Positions 8,591 to 16,646 of a stretch of 64,000 nt of DNA are shown piece by piece (the stretch's first letter is position 1; each line of letters starts with the position of its first letter). The notes under the pieces were generated by a model. The model saw only the letters and a list, made by a program, of their open reading frames with translations, was not told the origin of the DNA and did no database searches. A program made the translations under genes and the position numbers. The DNA comes from CAWGAJ01 sp963820545 (GTDB lineage Bacteria; Planctomycetota; Planctomycetia; Pirellulales; Thermoguttaceae). The stretch covers positions 124,001 to 188,000 of the forward strand of contig CAWGAJ010000001.1 in the NCBI GenBank assembly GCA_963820545.1, in the 5' to 3' direction.

Positions 8591-10054
8591 TTACACATAT
8601 TGTGAGAGTGTTTCGATCACCTCGCCTTGCGGGCCGCGGATCGTGACTTCCAGCGGCATCTGGCCGGGCAGGCTGTGCGTGGCGCAGCCGAAACAGGGAT
8701 CATACGCGCGAAAGGCCATCTCGACCATGTTTAGAAGTCCTTCGCGGACCTGGCCCTTTTTGATCAGTCCTTGGGCGGCCTTTTTTACCGACATGCATAT
8801 TGGGGCGTTGTTGTTGGTAGTGCCGACGATCAGGTTCACCTTGGTCAGGATGCCGCGCTCGTCGGTGACGTAATGGTGGGTGAGCGTGCCGCGCGGGGCT
8901 TCGACGCAGCCCACGCCCTCGGTAGGCGTTTGCGTGGGCAGCACGCGATATTCTTTGCCAGTTATCTGCGGATCAACGGCCAGTTCCACCCAGCGTTCGG
9001 CGGCGTAGAGCAGCTCCACGAGCCGGGCCCAGTGCGTGGCCAGGGTGTGGTTGATCGGCTTGCCGCCGAGAACCTCGTACATGCGTTTATATTCGACGTT
9101 GGCCAGGGGCGTGGCCATGCCGTCGGCCACATTGCAACGCGAAAGGGGCGTGGCCTTGTACACGCCGGAGTCTTCGCCGTCGACAAGACCTTTCCAGCCA
9201 ATTTTCTTCAGATAAGGGAATTTCAAGTACGACCACGGCTCCACGCGCTCGGCCACATATTCCCGATACTGAGAGCAATCATACTTGGCGTGTTCCTTGC
9301 CGCTGGGACTTGTGACGCGGATTTTGCCATCATAGAAATTAGTAAAATTCTTGGCATCGACCATGCCCATGTTGTAGGTCTTATGGACGTAGAGGTCGCC
9401 GGTAACGAGCTTTACGTAATCGCTGTTTTTAAGCACCACGTCGTCGAATATTTTCAGCGAGAACTTGGCGAACTCGACGGCTTCGCGCCCGCGGGCTTCG
9501 ATCTCCTTGCGTTGCTCTTCATTGATGCCACGGCTTACTCCGCCGGGCAGGCCCCAGTTGGGATGCACGCGCCGGCCGCCCATCATTTTGATGAGTTCGT
9601 GGCCATCGTGCCGCATCTTGAGTACATGTTTGGCCACGTCCATGCCCACCTTGGCCACCACACCTAGAATATTGCGTTGGGCAGGCGGGGCTTCGGGACC
9701 GACGACAAAGTCCGGTCCGCCCAGGGCGTAAAAGTGAGTCGTATGATCGGTGGCGTAGAAGATGCTATAAAAAAGCTCGCGGAGTTTTTTGGCCACCGGC
9801 GGCGGATCGACGTGGAACAGGGCGTCCAAGGCCTTGGTGGCTGCCATGTGATGGGCCTCGGGACAGACGCCGCAGATCCGGGCGGTGAGGTTGGGCATGT
9901 CTTCGGCCGGCCGGCCTAGGCAGAACTGCTCGAAACCGCGAAGTTCCGGAATCTGCAAGTAGGCGTTGGCCACGTCGCCTTGGTCGTCGAGGAAGATGTT
10001 GATCTTGCCGTGTCCTTCCAAGCGGGTGATGGGATCAATCGAGATGCGCTTCAT
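8591..10054 (-). CDS. mvhA: F420-non-reducing-type [NiFe] hydrogenase large subunit
   Basis: 487 residues. N-terminal nickel ligands lie in RICGVCPEAHHMAATKALD and the C-terminal pair in DPCFGCATH. The latter is followed by a 27-residue tail starting SLPGQMP, which would be removed by a maturation protease. RLEGHGKINIFLDDQGDV at the start is typical of group 3 hydrogenases. With MvhG and MvhD it would oxidise H2 and pass electrons to HdrA for flavin-based bifurcation between heterodisulfide (or another disulfide) and ferredoxin. AGGAG lies 9 bp before the ATG. It is the last gene of the hdr-mvh operon. No maturation (hyp) genes or protease occur in this window. Confidence 0.95.
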   Translation of the reverse strand: MKRISIDPITRLEGHGKINIFLDDQGDVANAYLQIPELRGFEQFCLGRPAEDMPNLTARICGVCPEAHHMAATKALDALFHVDPPPVAKKLRELFYSIFYATDHTTHFYALGGPDFVVGPEAPPAQRNILGVVAKVGMDVAKHVLKMRHDGHELIKMMGGRRVHPNWGLPGGVSRGINEEQRKEIEARGREAVEFAKFSLKIFDDVVLKNSDYVKLVTGDLYVHKTYNMGMVDAKNFTNFYDGKIRVTSPSGKEHAKYDCSQYREYVAERVEPWSYLKFPYLKKIGWKGLVDGEDSGVYKATPLSRCNVADGMATPLANVEYKRMYEVLGGKPINHTLATHWARLVELLYAAERWVELAVDPQITGKEYRVLPTQTPTEGVGCVEAPRGTLTHHYVTDERGILTKVNLIVGTTNNNAPICMSVKKAAQGLIKKGQVREGLLNMVEMAFRAYDPCFGCATHSLPGQMPLEVTIRGPQGEVIETLSQYV

Positions 10055-10075
10055 CGATAAACGCTCCTGAAAGCT

Positions 10076-10163
10076 CCCGGCACAAGTGCCGGGGCTAAAC
10101 TTGTTGTTTTAATATCTTTTTTGCGCGACCGACCAACCTTCGGTTGGTGCCCGTCGCGGCTTT
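10076..10163. repeat. Two palindromic repeats between mvhG and mvhA
   Basis: CCCGGCAC-AA-GTGCCGGG at 10076-10093 is a perfect hairpin. Next to it, 10122-10163 repeats the block seen at 4398-4440 (gcgaccgaccaacc-ttc-ggttggtgcccgtcgcggcttta). Both sit inside the operon, in the mvhG-mvhA spacer, where they could stabilise or process the transcript. Confidence 0.75.
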
Positions 10164-11158
10164 ATGCTTTATATGTAACCTTGTTCTTGCGACGCAACAG
10201 GCTCTTGGCCAGGCTGAAGCGATAGAACGTGCCAATCGGGTCGGGAATGCCTTGCTGGATGATGCGGTCGATTTCGTCCGGATCAGAGGAGTCGATCACC
10301 GAGGCCACGGCGCTGAAGCAGCCGGGCGCCGTAGTCTTTCACGCCGTCGTTGGGACCGTGGCAGCCGATACATGGTGAATTGACCTGCGGACAAAGCGCG
10401 CCGCAACCGGCCCGAGTGGCCAAGCCGCAGCACAATAAACCCTGTTCCAAAAGGCAAGTGGTTTCGTCGGGAATGATTTCCCAGGTGCGAAGGAATTTCT
10501 TGATCTTCTTTTCGTTGCGTTTGCGCGGGCATTCATCGCAGACCGTGGTGTTTACACCGATGACCGAACCCCTGGGCGGCAACTGGCCTTCGAGGATGGC
10601 CGTAATCGCCTTCCAGATGTTTTCCGCCTCAGGCGGGCAGCCGGGCAGATAATAATCCACCGCGACCGTCTGGTCCAGTGTTTTCAGGGTGTCGTAGAAG
10701 ATCGGCAGATGCAGCGAACCTTCGGCCACGTTGGTTTCAGCCTGGGGACGCACGTCCTGTGGATTGACCGGAGCAGTCATCGAGCCTTCTTTATAAACCG
10801 CGTCGAAAATTTCCCGGCGATCGTTCATGTTGGCCAGGCCGGGAATGCAGCCTTCGTGGGCGCAGGAACCAAAGGCCACGAGCACCTTGGCCTTGCGCCG
10901 CAACAGTTGGGCCATGTATTCTTGCTCGCTGGTGCGGATGCCGCCGTTAAACAGGCAGACGTCGATCGATCCGTCGGGCATTTTTTCCACGTCGCGCACC
11001 TTGCCGTCGGTGGCGCAGGGCCAGAGCACAATGTCGAAAGCGGCGGCCACATCGAGGATTTTTTCGTCGATGGCCAGAACAGCGATTTCGCAGCCACCGC
11101 AGGAGGCGGCCCAGTATAATGCCAGTTTGCCCTTGGTTTTGGCGGCTGTTGCACTCAT
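10162..11158 (-). pseudogene. mvhG: [NiFe] hydrogenase small subunit, frameshifted near its C-terminus
   Basis: The frame from ATG 11158 gives 291 residues with the proximal-cluster motif AASCGGCE, then AFGSCAHEGC and DYYLPGCPPEAENIW. The C-terminal ferredoxin-like cluster region follows (VCDECPRKRNEKK, CLLEQGLLCCGLATRAGCG, CPQVNSPCIGCHGP). It then ends abruptly at 10283. In the next frame the sequence continues as FSAVASVIDSSDPDEIDRII, then QGIPDPIGTFYRFSLAKSLL and RRKNKVTYKA, stopping at 10162. Removing one C around 10316-10322 joins them into about 331 residues, the expected family length. All cluster cysteines precede the break. The start overlaps the mvhD stop (ATGA). It is probably functional if the shift is a sequence error. 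Confidence 0.9.
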
Positions 11159-11652
11159 GATTTCACCTCCATGGCCTCTTCGTGTTCGTGGACGATTGCT
11201 GCAATCGCTTTAAGTCGTTCGCCGTCTTCTTGCCAATTGGCAGGCCAGTTGAGCGGACCGAGTTTGCGGATGTCCTCGACCAGTTTGTCGATGTGATTGG
11301 CCAGCAATTGCCCTTCGGCGGCCGAGGCCCAAACCAATCGCACTCGCTCCGGTTCCACGCCCAGCGCTTCCAGAGTGTGCTTGAGCATGTGGTAGCGCCG
11401 CATGGCTTTATAATTTTGTTCGATATAATGGCACTCGCCCGGATGACAGCCGGCGATCATCACGCCGTCGGCGCCCAGTGATAAGGCCTTAAGGACAAAA
11501 GTGGGATCAACCCGGCCGCTGCACATCACGCGGATGATGCGCACATTGGTGTCGTACTTGATTCGCGCCGTGCCGGCCAGGTCGGCCGCCCTGTAGGAAC
11601 ACCAGTTGCAAAGGAATCCCACAATTTTGGGTTCAAATGTTTCGTCGGACAT
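11155..11652 (-). CDS. mvhD: F420-non-reducing hydrogenase iron-sulfur subunit (delta)
   Basis: 165 residues. The cysteines GFLCNWCSYRAAD, RVMCSGRVDP and AGCHPGECHY match the MvhD [2Fe-2S] protein that links the hydrogenase MvhAG to HdrA. No membrane segment. It sits directly between hdrA and mvhG, and its stop overlaps the mvhG start by 4 bp, so stoichiometric translation with MvhG is likely. The length is slightly above the archaeal family's usual 130-140 residues because of the C-terminal helix (LVEDIRKLGPLNW and onward). Confidence 0.93.
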   Translation of the reverse strand: MSDETFEPKIVGFLCNWCSYRAADLAGTARIKYDTNVRIIRVMCSGRVDPTFVLKALSLGADGVMIAGCHPGECHYIEQNYKAMRRYHMLKHTLEALGVEPERVRLVWASAAEGQLLANHIDKLVEDIRKLGPLNWPANWQEDGERLKAIAAIVHEHEEAMEVKS

Positions 11653-11723
11653 TTTAGGATTCAGGGTTCAGTATTTGGTGGGCAGTTTAGCCGCGACCCG
11701 TAGGGGGAGCGGTAAGTTGTTAT

Positions 11724-13730
11724 TCAATTTGCAATCGTCTCTTCCTTCTCAGCCGGTTTGGCGTCCCAGAGGATGCCATCGATCTCGGCAAAAATTTGTT
11801 GGTTATTAAAGTGTGCGCCGGTGATCACTCCGGCCGGGCAGGCGGCCACGCAGGTGCCGCATCCTTTGCATAAGGCGGTAATCACGCGGCTGACGTTTTT
11901 GGTTTCATCGTATTCGATGGCATTGAACGGGCACATGTTGTTGCAGATGCGGCAGCCCGAGCAGCCTTCTTCGTTGATCGAGGCTACGATCGGCTCGATC
12001 ATCACGGTGCCCTTGGAAATCATACCTGCGATCCGGGCAGAGGCGGCCGCGCCTTGGGCTACCGAGGCGGGAATATCCTTCGGGCCCTGACACGCGCCGG
12101 CCACGAAAATGCCGTCGGTCATGGTGGCCACCGGATCGAGCTTGGGATGGCGTTCGGTGAACCAGCCCCGCATACTACAGGAGATGCCGCATTTGAGTCC
12201 CATTTCCTTGGCGTCGGCCTGCGGCTCCAATGCGCCCATGAGGATCACCATGTCGAAGGGCAATCTGCGCTGCCGGCCCATGAGCGTGTCTTCGCATTGC
12301 ACGATCAGTTTGCCGGCCTCGGCAGGAGACCGGGCGGCGTCGGTCACTTCGGCCACCTTGCCGCGGATAAAGTGCATGCCCTCGGATAAAAGCCGCTGAT
12401 AAAACTCTTCGTAATCTTTCTGGTTCGGGCGCATATCGATGTAAAACGAATATACTTCGGCGTTGGTCTTTTCCAGCACCAGGTGGCCGAATTTCAGCGC
12501 CGCCATGCAGCAGACCGCGGAACAATGCTCGTTGAAATTAACGTCGCGGGAGCCCACGCAGTGGATGATCGCCACCGACTGGGGCTCGGTCTTGCCGTCG
12601 CGGAGCACGATTTTGCCGTTGGTCGGCCCGGCGGCGTTGCAGAGGCGTTCGAATTCCATGTTCGTAAACACGTTGGCCAGGCGGTGGTAGCCGTATTGCG
12701 GAATGCGTTTGCAGTCGAACAACTCCCAGCCGGTGGCCAGAATGATGTTGCCCACGTCGAGTTCGATGATCTCGTCTTTTTGGTTGTAATCCACGGCGTC
12801 GGTGGGGCAGACCTTCGAGCAGACCTGACACTTGCCCCGGGTGAACCAGGTGCAGTTCTCGGTGTCGATAACCGGGGTTCGCGGCACGGCTTGAGGAAAA
12901 GGCGTGTATATCGCCTTGCGATAGCCCATGCCGGCCTCGAAAACGTTGTCGATAATTTTTCGGGGACATTTTTCCACGCAGATGCCGCAACCGGTGCATT
13001 TCACGGGATCGACGTAACGGGCTTTTTTGCGGATCTTGACTTTGAAATTGCCCACTGAGCCGCTGACTTCTTCCAACTCAGAATAAGTGTACAAGGTGAC
13101 GTTTTCGTGCTGGCCGACTTCGGACATCTTTGGCGTCAGGATGCACGCCGAGCAATCCAACGTGGGGAATGTCTTGTCGAATTGGGCCATGTGCCCGCCG
13201 ATGCTCGGCTCGCGTTCGACCAGGTAGACCGGATAACCGGCGTCGGCCAATTCCAAGGTGGCCTGCAAGCCGGCAATGCCGCCGCCGATGACCAACGTGG
13301 CCTTGTTCACCTTGACGAACATTTTTTCCAGCGGTTCCTGATACTTGACCCTTTCGGCCGCGGCCGCCACCAGGGCCTTGACCTTTTCCGTGCCCGCCTC
13401 CTTGCTCTTGGTGACCCAGGAGACATGCTCGCGCACGTTGGTCATCTGGCATAGATAGGGATTCAAACCCGCGTTCTGGCAGGCGCGACGAAAGGTCTTT
13501 TCATGCAGGTGCGGCGAGCAGGCAGCCACAACCACGCGTGTAAGACCTTCCTTCTTGATGTCGTCCTCGATCATCTGTTGACCGAGCGACGAACACATGA
13601 ATTTGTAATCGTGCGCGACCACAACGTCTTTAATATTCTTGCCGGCCCACTTGGCGACCTCTTCCACGTCGACCATGCCGGCGATATTGCTCCCGCAATG
13701 ACACACGTAAACGCCGATTTTCTCGGTCAT
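11724..13730 (-). CDS. hdrA: CoB-CoM heterodisulfide reductase-type subunit A
   Basis: 668 residues, a normal HdrA length. The N-terminal segment has YVCHCGSNIAG. The FAD-binding Rossmann motif is VIGGGIAGLQATLELADAG near residue 150, followed by GGHMAQFDKTFPTLDCSACI. An inserted ferredoxin region carries CTGCGICVEKCP and CQVCSKVCP, and a C-terminal 2x[4Fe-4S] domain carries CSGCRICNNMCP and CKGCGTCVAACP. The FAD of HdrA is the site of electron bifurcation in the HdrABC-MvhADG complex. In a bacterium the disulfide partner is unknown, since CoM/CoB are not expected. Encoded between hdrB and mvhD. Confidence 0.95.
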   Translation of the reverse strand: MTEKIGVYVCHCGSNIAGMVDVEEVAKWAGKNIKDVVVAHDYKFMCSSLGQQMIEDDIKKEGLTRVVVAACSPHLHEKTFRRACQNAGLNPYLCQMTNVREHVSWVTKSKEAGTEKVKALVAAAAERVKYQEPLEKMFVKVNKATLVIGGGIAGLQATLELADAGYPVYLVEREPSIGGHMAQFDKTFPTLDCSACILTPKMSEVGQHENVTLYTYSELEEVSGSVGNFKVKIRKKARYVDPVKCTGCGICVEKCPRKIIDNVFEAGMGYRKAIYTPFPQAVPRTPVIDTENCTWFTRGKCQVCSKVCPTDAVDYNQKDEIIELDVGNIILATGWELFDCKRIPQYGYHRLANVFTNMEFERLCNAAGPTNGKIVLRDGKTEPQSVAIIHCVGSRDVNFNEHCSAVCCMAALKFGHLVLEKTNAEVYSFYIDMRPNQKDYEEFYQRLLSEGMHFIRGKVAEVTDAARSPAEAGKLIVQCEDTLMGRQRRLPFDMVILMGALEPQADAKEMGLKCGISCSMRGWFTERHPKLDPVATMTDGIFVAGACQGPKDIPASVAQGAAASARIAGMISKGTVMIEPIVASINEEGCSGCRICNNMCPFNAIEYDETKNVSRVITALCKGCGTCVAACPAGVITGAHFNNQQIFAEIDGILWDAKPAEKEETIAN

Positions 13731-13751
13731 GGCGTATCTCCGTGTTAATTC

Positions 13752-13827
13752 GTAGGGTGGGACATCGTCCCACCTTTATCATTGTTGCATCTTAATTTCA
13801 AAATGGTGGGACGCCGTCCCACCCTAC
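13752..13827. repeat. MITE-like 76-bp inverted repeat between hdrB and hdrA
   Basis: GTAGGGTGGGACATCGTCCCACC (split: arm gtagggtgggac at 13752, its partner gtcccacc to 13774) is mirrored by ggtgggacgccgtcccaccctac at 13805-13827. Each end is itself a palindrome (GGTGGGAC-N2-GTCCCACC) and the two ends are inverted copies around an AT-rich centre. It carries no gene and looks like a small non-autonomous element or a recombined palindrome. Confidence 0.75.
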
Positions 13828-13915
13828 ATATTATGAGTTTTCAGTTATAGGTTAACAGTTTTCAGTTCAACATACACCACGGTTACTGTCCACCGCCCAT
13901 TGTCCGGCGCCCACT

Positions 13916-14812
13916 TTATTGTGCCGCAGCGGCGGCTTTGCCGTTGAGTTTGGCATTGAGCACGGGCAGGGCGGCCACGATTTCTTTGCCGAATCCTAGC
14001 GTTTTCGGATCGATGCCGAAGGCCACACCCAACAATTGGGTGAAAAAAATGATCGGCATCTTGAAATTTAGGTGGAAAAAGCTGTTGACCCGGCTCTGGT
14101 AGGCGTCGAGGTTCAACTGGCACATGGGGCACATGCAGAGGATCATGTCGGCCTCGTATTCCACGGCGCTTTGCAGCAGGCGGCGGATGAGTTCAAAGGC
14201 CTGCGGTTCGCTGATCTGCGTCATGTGCCCGCCGCAGCAATGGGCCTTGACCGGATAGTCGACCACCTCGGCCCCCAACCACTTGAACAGTTCATCCATT
14301 TTCATGGGGTATTCAGTGTTATCAAAACCCTTGATAGGCCGCACCACCTGGCAGCCGTAATACGGTGCAATGCGCAAGCCGGTAAGCGGCTTGACGACCT
14401 TGTCGCGGAGGGCCGTCTCGCCGATGTCGGTGTAGATTATGTCGAGGATGTGCCGCACCCGCACCCGGCCGGGCTGGTAGTTTAATCCGCCGGCGGCCAA
14501 GGCCTGATTGATTTTGTCGTTCATCTCAGCATGTTCGCTCATCATCTGGTCGACCTTGGCAAGGTTCAGATAACAAGCGGCGCAGGGCGCCACAAGCTGG
14601 TCGAACTGCGAATCCACCAGCGCCAAATTCCTGGCGATCACCGCACAGGCGGTCAACTCATCCTGGGTAAAGTATTCGGTGGCGCCGCAACAATTCCAAT
14701 CGTTAAGCTCCACCAGCTTGATACCCAACAAATCGGCAACCGCCCGGACCGACACGTCGTAGGCGGCGCTGCTGCACTCCAGCGAGCAACCGGGATAATA
14801 GGCGTATTTCAT
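13916..14812 (-). CDS. hdrB: Heterodisulfide reductase-type subunit B
   Basis: 298 residues with two CCG (cysteine-rich) domains. The first has YYPGCSLECSS, WNCCGATEYF and APCAACYLN. The second has YYGCQVVRP, AHCCGGHMTQ and CPMCQLNLD. In the methanogen enzyme these ligate two non-cubane [4Fe-4S] clusters that cleave the disulfide. No membrane segment, so the complex is soluble. It starts at ATG 14812 after a 120-bp spacer of degenerate simple repeats that separates it from hdrC, and precedes hdrA. Strong call from motif spacing. Confidence 0.95.
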   Translation of the reverse strand: MKYAYYPGCSLECSSAAYDVSVRAVADLLGIKLVELNDWNCCGATEYFTQDELTACAVIARNLALVDSQFDQLVAPCAACYLNLAKVDQMMSEHAEMNDKINQALAAGGLNYQPGRVRVRHILDIIYTDIGETALRDKVVKPLTGLRIAPYYGCQVVRPIKGFDNTEYPMKMDELFKWLGAEVVDYPVKAHCCGGHMTQISEPQAFELIRRLLQSAVEYEADMILCMCPMCQLNLDAYQSRVNSFFHLNFKMPIIFFTQLLGVAFGIDPKTLGFGKEIVAALPVLNAKLNGKAAAAAQ

Positions 14813-14817
14813 AAATA

Positions 14818-14930
14818 GTGGGTAGTGGTTAGTGGATAGTGGTTAGAAGGTTTCAGTTATCAGTAAATAGTTTTCAGTAAAAAAATTCAGCATTCAACAT
14901 TCAGCATTCATTATTTAATTCATCTTTTCT
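14818..14930. repeat. Degenerate simple repeats in the hdrC-hdrB spacer
   Basis: The spacer consists of diverged units: gtagtggttagtggatagtgg, then cagttatcagtaaatagttttcagt, then attcagcattcaacattcagcattcat. The same type of low-complexity filler occurs at 287-340, 5103-5170 and 13838-13880. No gene. Confidence 0.6.
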
Positions 14931-14933
14931 CCC

Positions 14934-15506
14934 TCATCCTTCATCCTTTCCCAGTTCTCTGGCCTTGCTGATGATGGCATGTAATTGTTCTAGTTTTTTA
15001 ATTTTCGTGGGCATCAATGACATGCGGCCGCGAGTGAACATCGATAGACCCATGGGTCCCATCTTGAGCATGGCCAGCGGCTTATTGAACAAATAGAATC
15101 GGCTGGCCAGTCCGAACTCGAAACTCCGCCCGTATTTGTCCAAAAGATTGGTGAAGGTTTTGGCCAGGGCCGGGGCGTCGGTGTCCTGGGCCATGCCCTC
15201 GGCAATGGAAAAACGCTTCAGGCTATAAATGATTTCCGTAATGGGGATATTTTGCGGACAACGGGTAGTGCAAAAGTAACACGACACGCAGGCCCAAATC
15301 GTATTAGCCTTAAGCACAACGTCGCGTTGGTCGGCATTTATCAAGGCGAACAGCGCCCGGGGCGTAAACTGCATGTCGGCCCCGCTGGGACACGATCCGC
15401 CGCAACTGCCGCATTGCAGGCAGTGCAAGAGGCGCTGGCCATTGGGCGTGGCCGCGATAACCTGAGCGAGAAAGGAACCTTCTTTGACGGCTGTTTCGTG
15501 TGCCAT
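14934..15506 (-). CDS. hdrC: Heterodisulfide reductase-type subunit C
   Basis: 190 residues from the ATG at 15506, chosen because GGAGG lies 5-6 bp upstream of it. Two [4Fe-4S] motifs are visible: CLQCGSCGGSCPSGA and CVSCYFCTTRCPQNIP. These pass electrons from HdrA to HdrB. A basic C-terminal segment (PTKIKKLEQLHAIISKARELG) is helical. It is the first gene of the minus-strand operon hdrC-hdrB-hdrA-mvhD-mvhG-mvhA. The promoter should lie in 15510-15700, where several AT-rich -10-like hexamers occur but none stands out. Confidence 0.93.
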   Translation of the reverse strand: MAHETAVKEGSFLAQVIAATPNGQRLLHCLQCGSCGGSCPSGADMQFTPRALFALINADQRDVVLKANTIWACVSCYFCTTRCPQNIPITEIIYSLKRFSIAEGMAQDTDAPALAKTFTNLLDKYGRSFEFGLASRFYLFNKPLAMLKMGPMGLSMFTRGRMSLMPTKIKKLEQLHAIISKARELGKDEG

Positions 15507-15753
15507 GATATCCTCCATCACACACAATGGGCGTGATCCACACTGCAAGACGAACAAGTTATTGGTGATCTTGGCGTATAATGTACATCTTGCCAAAACA
15601 CATCATTTTAACAAAAAAGAGGCAGGCCGCAATTCTTCGAGCAACCTTCGTGCCCGGAATTGTGCCTTTTGGTAATAAAGTAAAAACATTAATAAAGATA
15701 ATAAATTTAAGGAGAATATAAAGACATTTTTTGCTAAAAAATTAAAAAATTCC

Positions 15754-15789
15754 ACGGAATTTCGCTGGTAGTCGCGGAAATCCGTGAGA
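15754..15789. promoter_or_regulatory. Inverted repeat upstream of the flavin reductase gene
   Basis: cacggaatttcgc and gcggaaatccgtg form an imperfect inverted repeat with an 8-bp centre, 40 bp before the ATG at 15831 and about 250 bp before hdrC on the other strand. It could be an operator or an RNA hairpin; the sequence alone does not decide. Confidence 0.4.
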
Positions 15790-15830
15790 TGAGGTATGGT
15801 CTTGATGCATCTGGCAAATCGGAGTCTGGT

Positions 15831-16424
15831 ATGAAAATACTCGTCCTTAATGGTAGTCCTCGGAAGAAGGGAAGCGTGGCCACGCTACTTAGAGCAGTAG
15901 TCGATGATCTGGCCGAAACTCATCAAGTCGAATGGATTGACGTTTACGATTTAAATATGCGGCCCTGTCTGGCCTGCATGAAGTGCCGGCCCGATGGAGA
16001 GTGCTGCTTTCCCGAGGATGATGCTCATCGGGTGGGTCGAAAGATCAAAGAAGCGGACGGATTGATTGTGGGAACTCCCACGCACTGGGGCAACATGTCG
16101 GCACAGATGAAGGTGCTTTTTGACCGCATTGTGCCAGTGTTCATAGGCGAACGATCCACTGGTATTCCGCTCCCGCGCCAGAAAGGCAAACCGGCAGTTA
16201 TCGTGACAGCCTGCACTACGCCGTGGCCTTTGAATTTCTTGCTTTCCCAGAGCCGTGGAGCTGTTCGTGCGGTCAAGGAAATTCTACGCTACGGCGGCTA
16301 TAAAATCTTAGGCACATTGGTAAAGCCGGGTAGCAAACGCAATCTTGAAATCTCCGTCAGACACATTCGAAAAGCCAAAAATATTGGAAAGAAGTTTGAT
16401 AAGGGAAAAATGCCTGTGAGCTAA
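15831..16424 (+). CDS. Flavodoxin-fold NAD(P)H-dependent FMN reductase family protein
   Basis: 197 residues from ATG 15831, which has GGAG 6 bp upstream and starts MKILVLNGSPRKKGSVATLL, the phosphate-binding loop of the NADPH-dependent FMN reductase/iron-sulfur flavoprotein family. A central CLACMKCRPDGECCFPEDD resembles the Cys motif of iron-sulfur flavoproteins, and GLIVGTPTHWGNMSAQMKVL is the second FMN contact. It reduces FMN or an unknown acceptor and may serve the redox complex encoded divergently next door. A strong terminator follows at 16505-16554, so it is monocistronic. Confidence 0.85.
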   Translation: MKILVLNGSPRKKGSVATLLRAVVDDLAETHQVEWIDVYDLNMRPCLACMKCRPDGECCFPEDDAHRVGRKIKEADGLIVGTPTHWGNMSAQMKVLFDRIVPVFIGERSTGIPLPRQKGKPAVIVTACTTPWPLNFLLSQSRGAVRAVKEILRYGGYKILGTLVKPGSKRNLEISVRHIRKAKNIGKKFDKGKMPVS

Positions 16425-16504
16425 CGCCAAACCTCGGCATACTTTATTGCTATTGACGAAGCTGCGTAAGATGGGTATTCTTCTGAGACAATTGAGGCAA
16501 AATG

Positions 16505-16554
16505 GGAGGCTGTTTGGGGCTAGATGCTTAGAACCAACCAGCCTCCTTTTTTTT
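16505..16554 (+). terminator. Rho-independent terminator after the flavin reductase
   Basis: GGAGGCTG (16505-16512) pairs with CAGCCTCC (16539-16546), with extra pairing inward (TTTGG/CCAA), and is followed by eight T's at 16547-16554. Confidence 0.8.
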
Positions 16555-16646
16555 ATACTTCACAAATATAGCTCCATAACCTAATGTTGCCCTAAATGCG
16601 CGATTGCCTAGGCCGCCCGGGAGTTCGCTTCCGCCACTGACATATT

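Noticed and set aside
8771..9667. 298-codon plus-strand open frame inside mvhA
   Set aside because: It is antisense to a gene with all hydrogenase motifs; its composition (His/Gly/Val-rich) is a shadow of the GC-rich codon pattern.
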